Assembly: GCA_023614405.1 (NCBI GenBank)
Contig: CM042694.1
Coordinates: forward strand, 356,208,010 to 356,272,009
From: Avena insularis
Taxonomy: Eukaryota; Streptophyta; Magnoliopsida; Poales; Poaceae
Direction of reading: 5' to 3'
Length of the DNA stretch: 64,000 nucleotides
The position numbers and the translations under genes were made by a program. The notes beneath the pieces are model-generated. The model saw only the letters and a program-made list of their open reading frames with translations, was not told the origin of the DNA and did no database searches. Of this stretch, positions 11,335 through 22,473 are shown piece after piece (position 1 is the first letter of the stretch; each line of letters begins with the position of its first letter).

Positions 11335-14300
11335 ACAACCGCTTCGATAGCCGCGAAAGATAAATGCATGCAATGCAACACAACTTTGGCCATCAAAATG
11401 AAGTGCTTCAACGCTCCGTCGCCAAAAAAATGACAAGCTTTGACTCCTCATCGACGGAATGACAAGACCGCGTTCACGCGCATCAACCTCTTCAAGGTCG
11501 TCGTGTCATCGTTCCCCTCTTTGTCAAGATCCTAATCCAAGTGCTCCAAGACGCAATGGCACCCCCGTGGTTGAAGATGGAAGATCTTCGCACTATGTAC
11601 CTCCCCCACGGCACGCTACAAAGTCAAGCTATGATGGTGATTTCTCCTCAAGGCCCCAAGCAAGGCGTTAAGGACACCGTCATCACGCAAGGGCACTAGT
11701 GATCCAAAAGCACAACCACAAGTGAAACCTCAAATACAACCTCAACTACATCGCCATCATCCGCGAGACATTCTTGACTCAACAAGTGATAACTCCAACT
11801 TGGAGAATTAACCTTGTCATCGACATGAAGCTCTTCAAGACCCTCATCATTGTCATCACCGTCATGAACATCAACACCGCCACCATGGTCACCATGACGA
11901 TCCTCGTCCACCACATGAACACATGGAGCATCAAATGGTACATAGTGAGCGGCGCCCACCACGTCATGAGGCTCAAGACCATGACCTTTGTCGTGAGTCT
12001 TAAGTGCCTAACCCACAACACCAACCGAGGAACAAGCCTCCTCTTCATCAACAACCATGCCAAGAGCAAGAGCAAGCTCCTCAACAAAGTCATGAGAATC
12101 AAGTTCCACCACCTCCAAATACGGCTCCTCAAACGCAAATGCACCAACAAGGTCACCAAGCTCGTCGCAATGATTGCATGGAAGATGAAGCATGCCAACA
12201 TCTTGGAAACAACTGCTACCGTGACTGCAATGATGAAGAAACCTTTGGCAAGCTCAAGTTCACGATACCCAAGTTCACCGGTTCAAATGATCCGGAAGAA
12301 TACCTCTCATGGGTGCTCAAGGTCGACAAAATCTTCCATATTCACAACTATAGGAATGAGGAGATGGTCGCCATGGCTTCTCTCGAGTTCAATGATTACG
12401 CCAACCTTTGGTGGGAAAAAGTTCAAGTTGCTCGTGATGCTAGAGAAGAGCCTCCAATCACAACTTGGCACGACATGAAGGCTCATATGAGATCCTGCTT
12501 TGTTCCTTCGCACTACACGCGTGACCTCTTCAACAAGCTTCAATCGCTTAGTCAAGGGACAAAGACCGTTGAAGAGTACTTCAAGCAAATGGAGCTCAAC
12601 ATGATCTGCACCAACATTGAAGAGCGCGAGGAGCAAACAATGGCATGTTTCCTCATTGGCTTGAACCATCCAATCAAGCGCATCATCGAGTTTAAAAAAT
12701 ACAATGACATGGTTGAGCTTGTGCACATCGCAACAAAAGCCGAGCGTCAAGTACAAGAGGACATCAAATACAATAATCCAAAGACGTACTTCACCTACAA
12801 GCAAGCTTCAACCGCTGAAGATCTTCAAGTACCGCCAAGCCTTCCTTCAAGCCCACACTTCCTCAAGGAAAAATGCCCCAAGTGGCAAGTGTACGAAAGA
12901 TGCCTCGCCATTCAACATCGAATGCTACAAGTGTGGAGGCAAAGGACACAAGTATGTTGATTGTGGAAATAATAAAGTATTATTCATCCATGAAAATGGC
13001 GATGGAGAGTACTTGAGTGAGGAAGAATTTGATGCTAGAGTCAAAGAGGCAATGACAAGGCAACACGTGGAAGATGACGAGAAACTCCTCATGTGTGAAC
13101 ATGACGCAAGTCCATCGCTTGTCGTCACAAGGATCTTGACCACTCAAGAACAAGAGCATGAAGATCAACGATCTAATATCTTCCAAACACGTGCCGACAT
13201 CAATGCAAAATCTATCAAGGTGATCATCGATGGAGGGAGTTGCCACAACCTTGCAAACACCGAGTTGTGTGAGAAGCTCAACCTCACCCTTCAACCACAC
13301 AAGCACTCCTACCACGTGCAATGGCTAAGCGACCAAGGGTCCGTGAAGATCAAGCATACCGTCTTGGTAACATTCTCAATTGGCGCTTACAAAGACACAA
13401 TGGAGTGTGATGTAGTCCCAATGATGGTTTGCCACATGTTGCTTGGTCGACCATGGAAATTCGACAAAGGTGCTCTACATGATGGTCGCACAAACGTATA
13501 CACCTTCAAGTGGCTTAATAATGCATGTGTTTTGCAACTGATGACTCCTAGCCAAATAATTGCGGACAATGCAAAGGCTTTAGCGAAGGCGCAAATCACA
13601 AAACATACTTGTGAGAAGAGTGGTGAGCGAGAGAACCACCTTATAGCAAGTGAGATCCACAAGCCTAACTCGAGTGGAAAAACTAAGTGTTCTTCTTGCC
13701 ACCAAAAGTAAGATGAGAGATGTGAGAAATAACCCATCCATCTTGCACTATGTCCTTGTTTGCAAGGCACTAGCGCAAGGAACTAATGACTTGACAAATG
13801 TTCCTCCCTCTTTGATGGCTATTTTGTAGGAATTCAATGGCGTGTTTCCTGAAGAGCTCCCTCATGGACTACCTCCTTTTCGTGGAATTGAGCACCATAT
13901 TAACCTCATACCCGGCGCACCTCTTCCAAACCGTGCCTCCTACCACAAAAACCCGGAGGAGACAAAAGATATCGAACGTAAAATTAACCAACTCGTCTCC
14001 AAAGGTTTGATCCAAGTAAGAACTAGTCCAAGTGTGATACCTGTGATTCTTGTTCCAAAAGTGGATGATACGTTGCGGTTATGCATGGGTTGTCGTCTGA
14101 TCAATGGTATCACCGTGCGTTATCGACATCCTATACCTCGTCTTGATGACATGCTTGATGAGTTGTGTGGAGCCACTATTTTCTCGAAAATTGATCTTCA
14201 TCGTGGTTACCATAAAATACGCATGGCGGTAGGTGATGAGTGGAAAACTACCTTCAAGACCAAACTTGGTCTCTATGAATGGTTGGTCATGACTTTTGGC

Positions 14301-16440
14301 TTATCTAATGCCCCATCCACCTTCATGCGCCTTATGAATCACATTTTGCGTTCTCTCATTAGAAAAGGTGTTATTGTCTATTTCGATTATATACTTGTTT
14401 ATAGCAAGTCACTTGAGGAACATGTTACACATGTCAAGGAGGGTTTCATGATATTTTAAGGAAGGCAGAATTATTTAAAGAAAAAGAGCTTCGATATGAA
14501 AATCTATATGCTAATCTTCCCAAGTGCACTTTTGCTAAAGACAAGTTGATTTTTCTTGGATTTGTCGTTTCTTCGAAGGGCATTGAAGTTGATGTTTCCA
14601 AGGTAAAGGACATACGATATTGGCCCATCCCCACAAATGTGAGTGAACTTCGAAGTTTTCATGGGTTGTCTGGTTTCTATCGTTGCTTTGTGAAATACTT
14701 TTCTACCATTGCTTATCCTCACAACGAGTTGAACAAAAAGAATGTCACCTTCGTGTGGGGAGAAGCACAACAAAAGCTTTTGATGAACTTAAAAAGAGGC
14801 ACACCGAAGCACCTCTTCTTGCATTACCGGATTTCACCAAAACTTTTGAGATAGAGTGTGACACTAGTGGTATTGGCATTGGAGGAGTCCTCATGTAAAA
14901 TGGGCATCCTATTGCCTACCATAGAGAGAAACTTGATGGTGGTCGCCTTAACTATCCAATTTATGTCAAAGATATTTTTGCCTTAGTACGTGTCCTTCAA
15001 GTTTGGCAACACTATCTTTGGCCTAAAGAATTTATCATACATTGCGACCATGAGTCGTTGAAATATCGCAAAGGACAAGCCAAATTGAGTAAGAGACACG
15101 CTAAGTGGGTTGCGTTCATGGAGTCTTTTCCTTACATTGGCAAGTATAAGAAGGGCAAAGATAATGTAGTTGTGGACACTTTGTCTCGCAAGCACACAAG
15201 GCTTCTTACTCGACTTGAAGTAAACGTGTTTGGTCTTGATGAAATAAAAACTTTGTATTCATCTGACCCATTCTTTTGAACCAATTTTCGCAAAGTGCTC
15301 CATTGACAAAGGAGTTGATGATTTCTATTTGCATAAAGGCTTTCTCTTTAAACAAAACAAGCTTTACATTCTGAAGTCGTCTCTCCAACTTTTGCTCCTC
15401 CAAGAATCACATGGTGGAGGCCTCATGGGTCACTTTGGACGTGACAAGACGTTGGATATGCTCGCCACTCATTACTATTGGCCCAAGATGAAGAGAGACG
15501 TGGAGCGCTACGTCCAACGCTGCACTACATGCGTTGAAGCTAAGTCTAAGTCTACCCATTTGGACTTTATATACTATTACCTATTCCTCAAGCACCTTGG
15601 TCAGACATTAGCATGGATTTTATTTTAGGATTTCTAGTTCTAAGCATGGTAATGATTCCATATTTGTCATTGTGGATCGCTTTTCCAAAATGGCACACTT
15701 CATACTGTGCCATAAGATAGACGATGCTTCACACGTTGCGAATTTGTTTTTCAGAGAAATCGTCCGTCTTCACAGTGTGCCAAGAACAATCGTCTCCAAT
15801 TGCGACATCAAATTCATGAGCTACTTGTGGAAGACCCTCATGGCCAAGCTCGGCGTCAAGCTCCTCATCTCTTCCGCATTGCACCCGCAAACCGATGGCC
15901 AAACCAAGGTCATCAACCGAAGGCTCGATACTCTCCTTAGTGTGTTGATCAAGAAGAACTTGAAGGATTGGGAGGAATGCATTCCCCACGCCGAGTTCGC
16001 CTACAATCACGCCAAGAACTCTACAACAAAGATGAGGCCATTCATGATCGTCTATGGCTTCGAGCCCCTAACCGCGCTCGACATCCTACCACTACCTCTC
16101 CATGAGCGCACCAACATGGACGTTGAAAAGTGCGCCCAAGCTATGAAGAAGCTTCATGAAGAAACAAGAGCTACAATCGAGCAACAAGTGCAACGCCAAG
16201 CAGCAAGGCTCAACAAGGACAAGAAAGAGTTGATCTTCGAGGAAGGTGACCTCGTGTGGATACACCTAAGCAAAGATCGCTTCCCCAAAAAATGCGACTC
16301 CAAGATCAAGACATGAGGAGATGGTCCTGTCAAGGTCCTCAAGAGAATCAACAACAATGCCTATATCATCGACATTCCAAACTCCAAGTACCTTGTGAGC
16401 AATACGTTCAATGTCAAGGACCTTTCGTCTTTCCATTGAG
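11335..16440 (+). pseudogene. gag-pol: E2 gag-pol pseudogene
   Basis: Homologous throughout to E6 gag-pol but frameshifted many times. Gag (to about 12960) includes KFTIPKFTGSNDPEEYLSWV and a zinc knuckle CYKCGGKGHKYVDC near 12930. Protease (about 13220) has [18 protein letters not shown] (13842-14560) has IDLHRGYHKIRM and the catalytic box VYFDYILVY, in which the second Asp of YxDD is Tyr. RNase H follows (about 14830-15200) with CDTSGIGIGGVL. Integrase (15390-16320) has [21 protein letters not shown] and [10 protein letters not shown], where Lys replaces the catalytic Glu. The tail near 16440 resembles the E6 C-terminus (NVKDLS). It is older or more damaged than E6, and certainly inactive. 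Confidence 0.9.
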
Positions 16441-16484
16441 AGGTTCAAGATGATAACCATGAAGAGTCGAGGACGACTCTTTCC

Positions 16485-16500
16485 CAAGGGAGGGTGGAGC
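16485..16500 (+). other. E2 polypurine tract
   Basis: AAGGGAGGGTGGAGC-like purine run directly before the LTR start TGATGCAGCC. The same position in E6 (about 38046-38057) is an AGGGGGGGAGC tract. Confidence 0.75.
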
Positions 16501-17534
16501 TGATGCAGCCCGTCCTACGGACGTCCCCACATCTACACTGCCAAGTCCCCCAAGTGGACCAATGACTCGTGCACGAGCCAAGCTCCTTCAAGCTAAGGTG
16601 AATTTGCTCCTTGTCTCATGTGATTTAAATATATAATTAGATGGCTTGCTACTTCATGTCAATACCCTATGCATCCTCAGCTATGAACCCCATGAAGAAG
16701 TGCCAAGAGGAGGAGCCAAGACATCGCAAGACGAAGGTCTAGAATCAAACCGGCGCCAGGCTCGATGGACCGGAATCCTCGCCAGAATTCCAGGGGCAGG
16801 AAACGGCGGACCGGAACCAGGACCGAAAATATCGGTGCTGACCGGAACAAACCAGCGCACGCCGAAACGCACTTCTATGAGCCATTCCGGTGGTCGACCG
16901 GAACAATCAGCGCCGACCAGAATTTCTGGTGCATAGTCCGGCGCAACCGGACTTATTGCCGAAACGCCTCCAGTCTCAAGTCAACGAGGGTTTGATGCTC
17001 GAGAATATTCCTATTTCGTCCAGGTTTTACCCTTTTGTGCCCAAACTACCCTATTTTAGTGGATGATCTATATATAGCCCCCACACCCCCATGTATTACT
17101 CAGACATGGATAATTGAAATTATAAGACACTCTTGTGGATCTCCCTAATTTCTAGTCTCATTCTCCTTGAGAAAGGAGCACCAATTATCCCCCACCTCCT
17201 TGGAGTTTGTATCATTCCTCCCTCGTTTTACAAGGCCTTGGCATGGGAGCCCCTTGCCAAGACGTCAAGATCTCACCAAGACTGCCCACTTGCCATGCCC
17301 GTTCGAGAGAGAGAGAGAGAGATCTTCGCCCGACGGTGATCCTAGGGGTTGCGTCGGACTGGTAGCCGCCGTCATGACCTATAGGTGTGTATCGTGTCTT
17401 TGTGTGTGTGTGTCCATCGTGTTCTTCGTGCGTGAGTTCACGGATTTCATCCTCTCCCTCATCCCCCACTCACTCCGCCTTGATTTCAAGGGATTCGTGA
17501 AAGATCGGGCCATCCCCGAGGTTAGCCCTCAATA
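16501..17534 (+). repeat. E2 3' LTR (1034 bp)
   Basis: It starts TGATGCAGCCCGTCC like E6 and E4 and ends GAGGTTAGCCCTCAATA, the family CA having become TA. It contains many GACCGGAA-type short motifs (16760-16960), a TATA box (CTATATATAG near 17069), a GA run near 17304 and a GT run near 17400. Its start encodes the residues MTRARAKLLQAKVN, a C-terminal pol motif (see findings). Confidence 0.9.
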
Positions 17535-18051
17535 GTTACTCTCTGTAGTGGACTCCGGGATGGCGGACAGAGAGTTCCAAGAGGCGGCCGGAGTCCTGTC
17601 CGGAGTCTTGGGGGGTGAAGACTCCATTGCGGAGGGCCTGGGACTCTGGTGTGGAGGTCTGGAGACTCTTGTGTGGGCGGAGACTCTAGTCTGGTCGTTG
17701 CTCTCTAGGTTTGTCTCTAGGAAGGTGTACTGAGAGCTCAAGGCAGGGGTCCGGAGTCCTAGCCGGAGACTCTGGTGTTGAAAGCCGGAGACTCCAGGGC
17801 TTTAGCTGCTGCTTCTTCTGTTTCCTCTTCCAAGCCTCTGTCTTGTCAGGTTTGATGCTCCGGGCTACCTCCCTTGACTCTGTACTTGTCGGTGTGAACC
17901 TATCATGATAATGGGATGGAGTATGAAGCAGTATACCATTCAATGGGATAGGAAGTGGGCTCGCATAGAGGAACGTATTCCACTTTGGAGTCCATGACGA
18001 CTTGTCATAAGTTGGAGACCATGATGTGGTAACGACTGTAAGTTGGGCTAC
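17535..18051 (-). repeat. E3 3' LTR, truncated by E2
   Basis: It matches 20280-20794 in the same orientation. On the minus strand it starts TGATGTAGCCCAACTTACAG at 18051 and runs down to 17535, where E2 begins. It is rich in CCGGAGACTC / GAGTCTCCGG-like motifs. About 600 bp of its far end are missing here. Confidence 0.8.
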
Positions 18052-18075
18052 ATCAGTTCCCCCTCCTTCAAAAAG
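18052..18075 (-). other. E3 polypurine tract
   Basis: On the minus strand a GAAGGAGGGGGAAC run directly precedes the LTR start TGATGTAGCC, the same arrangement as in E2, E4 and E6. Confidence 0.7.
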
Positions 18076-18721
18076 AGTCGTCCTCGACTCTTCATGCTCA
18101 TCACAAAGTAGAAGTGGTCAAGAGACCTTCTTGATCTTGGGGTTCACGATATAGTCGTCCTCGGGAAGATTGAATTGACAACACTTCAATGTTCGTTCAC
18201 TTTTCATAAAGCCTATAAAGCTCACAACAAAAGAGAAGCAACACTCAAAGAGTAACCAATTCATGAAGATTGTAGCATGGGTCCTCGAGTAGAAGGAAGT
18301 CACCTTAGGATGTATAGATAGCTCATTGAAGGGCAACCATAGGTATGTCTCTACGGTTCGTCTTATCAACTCATGGTTGGTAGAGGTTGACGTGTATGCA
18401 ATTGTACCTTCACACAACAAATACGAAGCAAAATATTTTCGTGTGTGATAGAGGAGCATGTCATTTGTGGCATGTCCATTCTTGTTCACAACACTATTAA
18501 CACAACTCAATTATAGCAAATGAAATGCATATGCAAGGTCAAAGTGCATGGAAATTGTTTGAACATAATCCAAATGTGGGAACTCAAAAACTCCATATAA
18601 TGTCTTAGTGTGGCACGCAAAGCAATTGACTAAAATATTGATCAACATGTTTGATGCAAGGATAGGAGAATTCAGCAAATACACATGGGGAAGAATATCC
18701 AAAACACCATCATTATGTGTG

Positions 18722-19675
18722 CAAACCAACTATTGGAAAGTGAAATTGGTCAATATGTTGGATTACACACACAAATAATCAAGAGCAAAGATCATGGGCA
18801 TATGAGTATCACAAGTGGAAACAAACATAACATGTTTGCAAACAAACCATATGAAAGAGAAAATGTTCCTTATGTTTGTTGCAACAAAAATACAAGATAC
18901 TTGAGAGTTCTCATGACAATACATGCTCATAATGGCATTATGGTTGCACACAAAACATTAGAAAGAGAAATTGTTCAACATTTTTGTTGCTACACACAAA
19001 GAATCAATATCCAATATCAACGAAACATGATTGTCACAAGGTGAAAGAATACCATTAACATGCTTGTAAGGAAACCATAGGAAAGAGCAATTTTTCAACA
19101 TGAAGATGCGAAGCATGCAAAAGGTATCAGAGCTGGGTTCGATCTTGAACTCACTTGGGGGATGCTCTCTAGATCTCTTTTTTCAACTCGTGCTCAAATG
19201 AGGTTGACATCCTAGTGCGGGTACCTACACACATCATACACACAAGGAAGAACGTGTGTGCACGGTAGATAAACACATCATCCATCATGACATATCTCTT
19301 CTTGTGCAAATCACCATTAATGTCAATCAAGTGTAAAATATATGCATGGTGAGTATGCAAGTGGGGAACATGCTTATCATGGCATTTACCAAAATCTCCA
19401 AACATTGAGAAAGCTATGGGGGCCATCTCAATAGAAAACATATTCTAGTTATTGTTGCAAGCAAAACAACTGAAAGAGCAATTATTCATCTTATTGCAAG
19501 CAATGGGAGAAATTGAATAAATATGATGATAGCGCATGTCCAAAGAAATATCATGGTTGCCAATAAAATATAGGGAAAGATAAATTGTTCATCAAGTTTA
19601 TCGCAACACAACAAGAAAATTTATTATCATTGCAAGCAAAACATTTGAAAGATCGATTGTTCAAGATATTGCAAG
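18722..19675. repeat. Degenerate tandem repeat field in E3
   Basis: A unit resembling GAAAGAGAAATTGTTCAACA, followed within about 25 bp by TTGTTGC and ACACAAA, recurs near 18729, 18852, 18960, 19078, 19470, 19574 and 19646. Successive starts are roughly 105-120 bp apart in the first four copies and less regular later. Units are diverged and interrupted; this is seen by eye only. Confidence 0.6.
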
Positions 19676-19689
19676 AAATGGACGGATAC

Positions 19690-20794
19690 TATAGAGGGGC
19701 TAACCTCGTGGGTGAACTGATCTTCATGGATCTCGTGGTCAAATTGATGGGAAACCGAGAGGAAAGGGATAAAGTAGCAGAAGCGGACGCACACCTCACG
19801 AAGAACACGATGAACACAAGCAAAACTCACACGATACAAAGCCAATTGCTCCCACCGGTGGCCACCGATCTGATAGAATCCTCGCAAGGAAAGATCGGTT
19901 AACATGCTCCCTTGACCCCAAGCGGAGAGGGAAGAACACCTTGGAGAGGGTCTTGACAACTAGGCTCACACACTCACAAACATAGGCCTTATACAACGAG
20001 GGAGGCGCAATGCAAACTCCAATGAGGTGGTGACGATAGTCGGTCTCCTTTGGTAAGGGGATGAGGCAAAACTAGAGATTCCACAAAGGGGGCGTATTTA
20101 GTCTATCATGTATGCCTCCCGATAAATGAGGGGGTGGGGACACTATATATTGGCCAACCACATAACAAGGGGTAGTTTGGGGAATAATTCTAGGGTTTGG
20201 AACGGACTAGAGGGGTACATGGTCCAAAGGCCCAACTAGTGGCGTGTAGACCCATTCACTGAGGCCGGAGACTCCGGGGGTGGCTGTAGACTCCGGGTCG
20301 ACGTTGCTCTCTGGGGTAGACTCTGGGTTGGCAGACAGAGAGTTCCAGGCAGCGGCCGGTGTTCTGTCCGGAGTCCTGGGGGCGGAGACTCTGGTGTGGA
20401 GGGCCAGAGACTCCAGGTTGGATGGAGACTCCAGTGTGGTCGCTGCTCTCCCGGCTTGTCTCCAGAGGAGTGTACTGGATGCTCTTGGGCGAGTCTGGAG
20501 TCCTGGCCAGAGTCTCTGGGGTTGGAGACCGGAGAATCCGGTCTTGAGGGCCGGAGACTCTGGGGCTTCAGTGGATGCTTCTTCTGTCTCCTCTTCCAAG
20601 CCTCCGTCTTGTCGGGCTTGGTTCTATGGTATTCCTCCCTTGCCTTCGTACTTGTCGGTGTGAACCTATCATGATAATGGGATAGAGTATGAAGTAGTAT
20701 ACCATTCAAGAGGGTAGGAAGTGGGCCTGCATAGAGGAACAGATTCACCTTTGGATTCCATGATGACTTGGCATAAGTTGGAGACATTGATGTT
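19690..20794 (-). repeat. E3 5' LTR (about 1.1 kb), start cut by E4
   Basis: On the minus strand it runs from 20794 down to about 19690, ending GAGGTTAGCCCCTCTATA, similar to the E2 and E6 LTR ends. A TATA-like box (CAATATATAG on minus) lies near 20143. The motif block with GAGACTCTGG and CCGGAGACTC occupies 20260-20580. The left copy (17535-18051) shows that about 30 bp of the LTR start are separated off by the E4 insertion. Confidence 0.75.
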
Positions 20795-21971
20795 TGTGCA
20801 GCCCAACACATGGAAATCACCGTTGCCACATCATGCTACACCAACCCTTCCTACAAAGGTGGACTCCTTCCATCTCTTACCTTCCATTGGCTATCATGTG
20901 AATGGAATGCTACTTGAGACAAATGTTGATCGAATGACTAGGTCCATGACCATGATGCCAAGAGGAGGAGACAAGGATGAAACTGGAGCCAAGACACCCA
21001 AGCAAGAGGCCTGGAAAAGAAGACGCAAGAAGCTGCTGGAGCAAGCCCTGAGTCTCTGCCCTGGACCCCGAAGTCTCTGGCCTACAATCCCAGAGTCTCC
21101 GGCCCATACTCCGGGAAAGACTCCGCCCCTCTGCCTGGAGAGTTCAGTACACCCCTCCGGAGAACAAGCCAGAGAGCGACGACCACCACAGAGTCTCTGC
21201 CCACCCCAAAGTCTCCGGCCTCTGCACCTTGGAGTCTCCAGCCCGCTGCACTGGAGTCTCCACCCCCATGTCTCTAGACCGGACTCCGGACCCACGCCGA
21301 ATGGTCTCTGCCTGACACCCCGGAGACTCGACCAGAGTCCGAAGACCACCCCAGAGTCTTTGGCCACCCTGGAGTCTCCGACCCCCAGACCTCGGAGTCT
21401 CTAGTGTAAGTGAAGCAGGCCTGCGTTCCTTGAGTTGGGCTTGGCGCATGTAACGCCCCCAAACTCCCGTTCTTGAAGCCTATATATATGCCCCCACCCC
21501 ATCCTTGAAGCCCTAGAGATGATGATGAATTAATGCATGTGCCTAACCCTAGATGGGAACCCCCTCTCAATAGATTATCTATGAGTTGTGCAAGGCCTTT
21601 GAGCCGGTGTCCTTCTCCAAGTCGTCAAGACCCTCCTCAAGTTTTTGGTCTCTTCCTATCAAGGATTCTGGTAGTGCTTGGTCTCTCCCCTTTGCGATTC
21701 TACTTGGTTGCTACTGTCTCCTTGGTTTGGATTCTATCATCTGCTTGCCAATATCTCCTTTGGTGATTCTACCGCAAGGTCTCTTGTCGAGGATTCTATT
21801 GGATTGGTTGTTTGAACCAACGGGAGCAAATCGAATCGGGTGTGTTTTGGCGTGTGTTTGTATCCTTACCTTGCATTGGAGTTGTGTTCATCCTGTTTCC
21901 CCTTAGTCCCCGCATCAAATCCATGAAGATCGGGCCACCCCAAGGGTAAATCCACAAGGAGACCCATATCA
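20795..21971 (+). repeat. E4 5' LTR (about 1177 bp)
   Basis: It begins TGTGCAGCCCAACACATGG, matching TGATGCAACCCAACACATGG at the start of the 3' LTR (43358), and ends CATATCA. It carries a block of GGAGTCTCCGG-like motifs at 21040-21410 and a TATA box (TATATATATG at 21480). Aligned 5' and 3' copies agree well to 44098, where the 3' copy is cut. Confidence 0.85.
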
Positions 21972-21973
21972 AC

Positions 21974-21986
21974 TGGTATCAGCAGC
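21974..21986 (+). other. E4 primer binding site
   Basis: TGGTATCAGCAGC follows the LTR end after two bases. It resembles the initiator-Met tRNA-type site TGGTATCAGAGC used by many plant LTR elements; here one base has changed. Confidence 0.75.
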
Positions 21987-22473
21987 TTTTGGTTGCCATG
22001 TATTTGACTTCGTTCTTAGATTTCCACCATAAATTGGAAAATACAAAAAATATAGCCCTAAATTGCTTTTTGATCGATATCTCGTTTTGGTGAGTTGATT
22101 GTGGTTTTGGTCCATCAGAAACTTGTCTTTGGAGTTGGTCTACCATTTGCCTGCATTTCCCATCCCAATTTGGTCAAAATTTTCTGGATTTGAGGATTGA
22201 AGGCCTGGATTTGCGCTCAAGAACATGAGCTGTTTGTGGTGCTGGCCCCGACACCGGAGTCTCTAGCCGCCAACACCGGAGTCTCCGGCACCCCCGGACT
22301 CTTCGGCCACCAGACCCCGGAGTCTCCAGCCCTAACAAAAAGTTTCTACTCTTTTCCTTTCTCGATTAACTTCCTTTTGACGTTTGTGTTTCGTGTGCGT
22401 GTTTGTCCCTCTAACAAAGCTTGCGCACCAACAACACCTCGCACTCAACATAGATACCACGAAACTCGAACCA
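21987..22473 (+). other. E4 untranslated leader, first part
   Basis: Non-coding leader between primer binding site and the E5 insertion. It aligns loosely with the E6 leader after 31570 and contains GGAGTCTCCGGC-type motifs at 22250-22330 like those of the LTR. Its last five bases (AACCA) are the E5 target duplication. Confidence 0.7.
22469..22473. other. E5 target site duplication, left copy
   Basis: AACCA immediately left of the LTR start TGTAACACCC; the identical AACCA follows the other LTR end at 40026-40030. Confidence 0.9.

Larger units (their letters stand above)
11335..17534 (+). mobile_element. E2: Ty3/Gypsy retrotransposon, 5' part displaced by E1
   Basis: Degraded gag-pol plus 3' LTR of a family close to E6. 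It begins mid-gag at 11335, where E1 is inserted, and ends at 17534. Its LTR end (CCTCAATA, family CCTCAACA) abuts a reverse-oriented LTR piece of E3, so E2 appears inserted in the E3 LTR; the other half of that LTR and the E2 5' LTR are outside the window. Confidence 0.85.
18052..19689 (-). other. E3 internal region, no coding domains
   Basis: About 1.64 kb, AT-rich. Apart from the conserved pre-LTR tail (18052-18110) there is no gag, protease, RT or integrase similarity in any frame. It contains degenerate repeats (listed separately) and, in the opposite orientation, a primer-binding-site-like string near 19125. Length and content fit a non-autonomous derivative that depends on proteins of relatives such as E6. 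Confidence 0.65.
17535..20794 (-). mobile_element. E3: non-coding LTR retrotransposon, reverse orientation, both LTRs interrupted
   Basis: Two inverted LTR copies (17535-18051 and about 19690-20794, minus orientation) bracket about 1.64 kb without recognisable gag or pol. On the minus strand, the sequence just before the 3' LTR (AGAGTCGAGGACGACTCTTT, then a purine tract) is also found just before the LTR in E2 and E6, which places E3 in the same group. The left LTR is cut at 17535 by E2 and the right one at about 20794 by E4, whose insertion removed roughly the first 30 bp from view. Confidence 0.75.
20795..22473 (+). mobile_element. E4 (left part): LTR and leader of a gag-protease retrotransposon
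   Basis: 5' LTR, primer binding site and leader. The element is interrupted at 22473 by E5 and resumes at 40026 after it. Joining is supported by the perfect AACCA duplication around E5 and by the leader resemblance to E6 (a GTGTGCG block before the break, an AAGGTATAACTT block after it). Confidence 0.85.

Noticed and set aside
11779..12478. Long frames antisense to and overlapping E2 gag (also 33087-33916 against E6 gag)
   Set aside because: These are shadows of the Gln/His-rich gag codon bias; they differ between E2 and E6 and have no domain.
17150..17540. Frames in the E2 LTR suggesting a small host gene
   Set aside because: They are entirely inside the LTR, and the E6 LTR equivalents do not keep the frame.
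19126..19145. Possible tRNA gene at the GGTATCAGAGC string
   Set aside because: It is the complement of a tRNA 3' end as in primer sites, without the rest of a cloverleaf.
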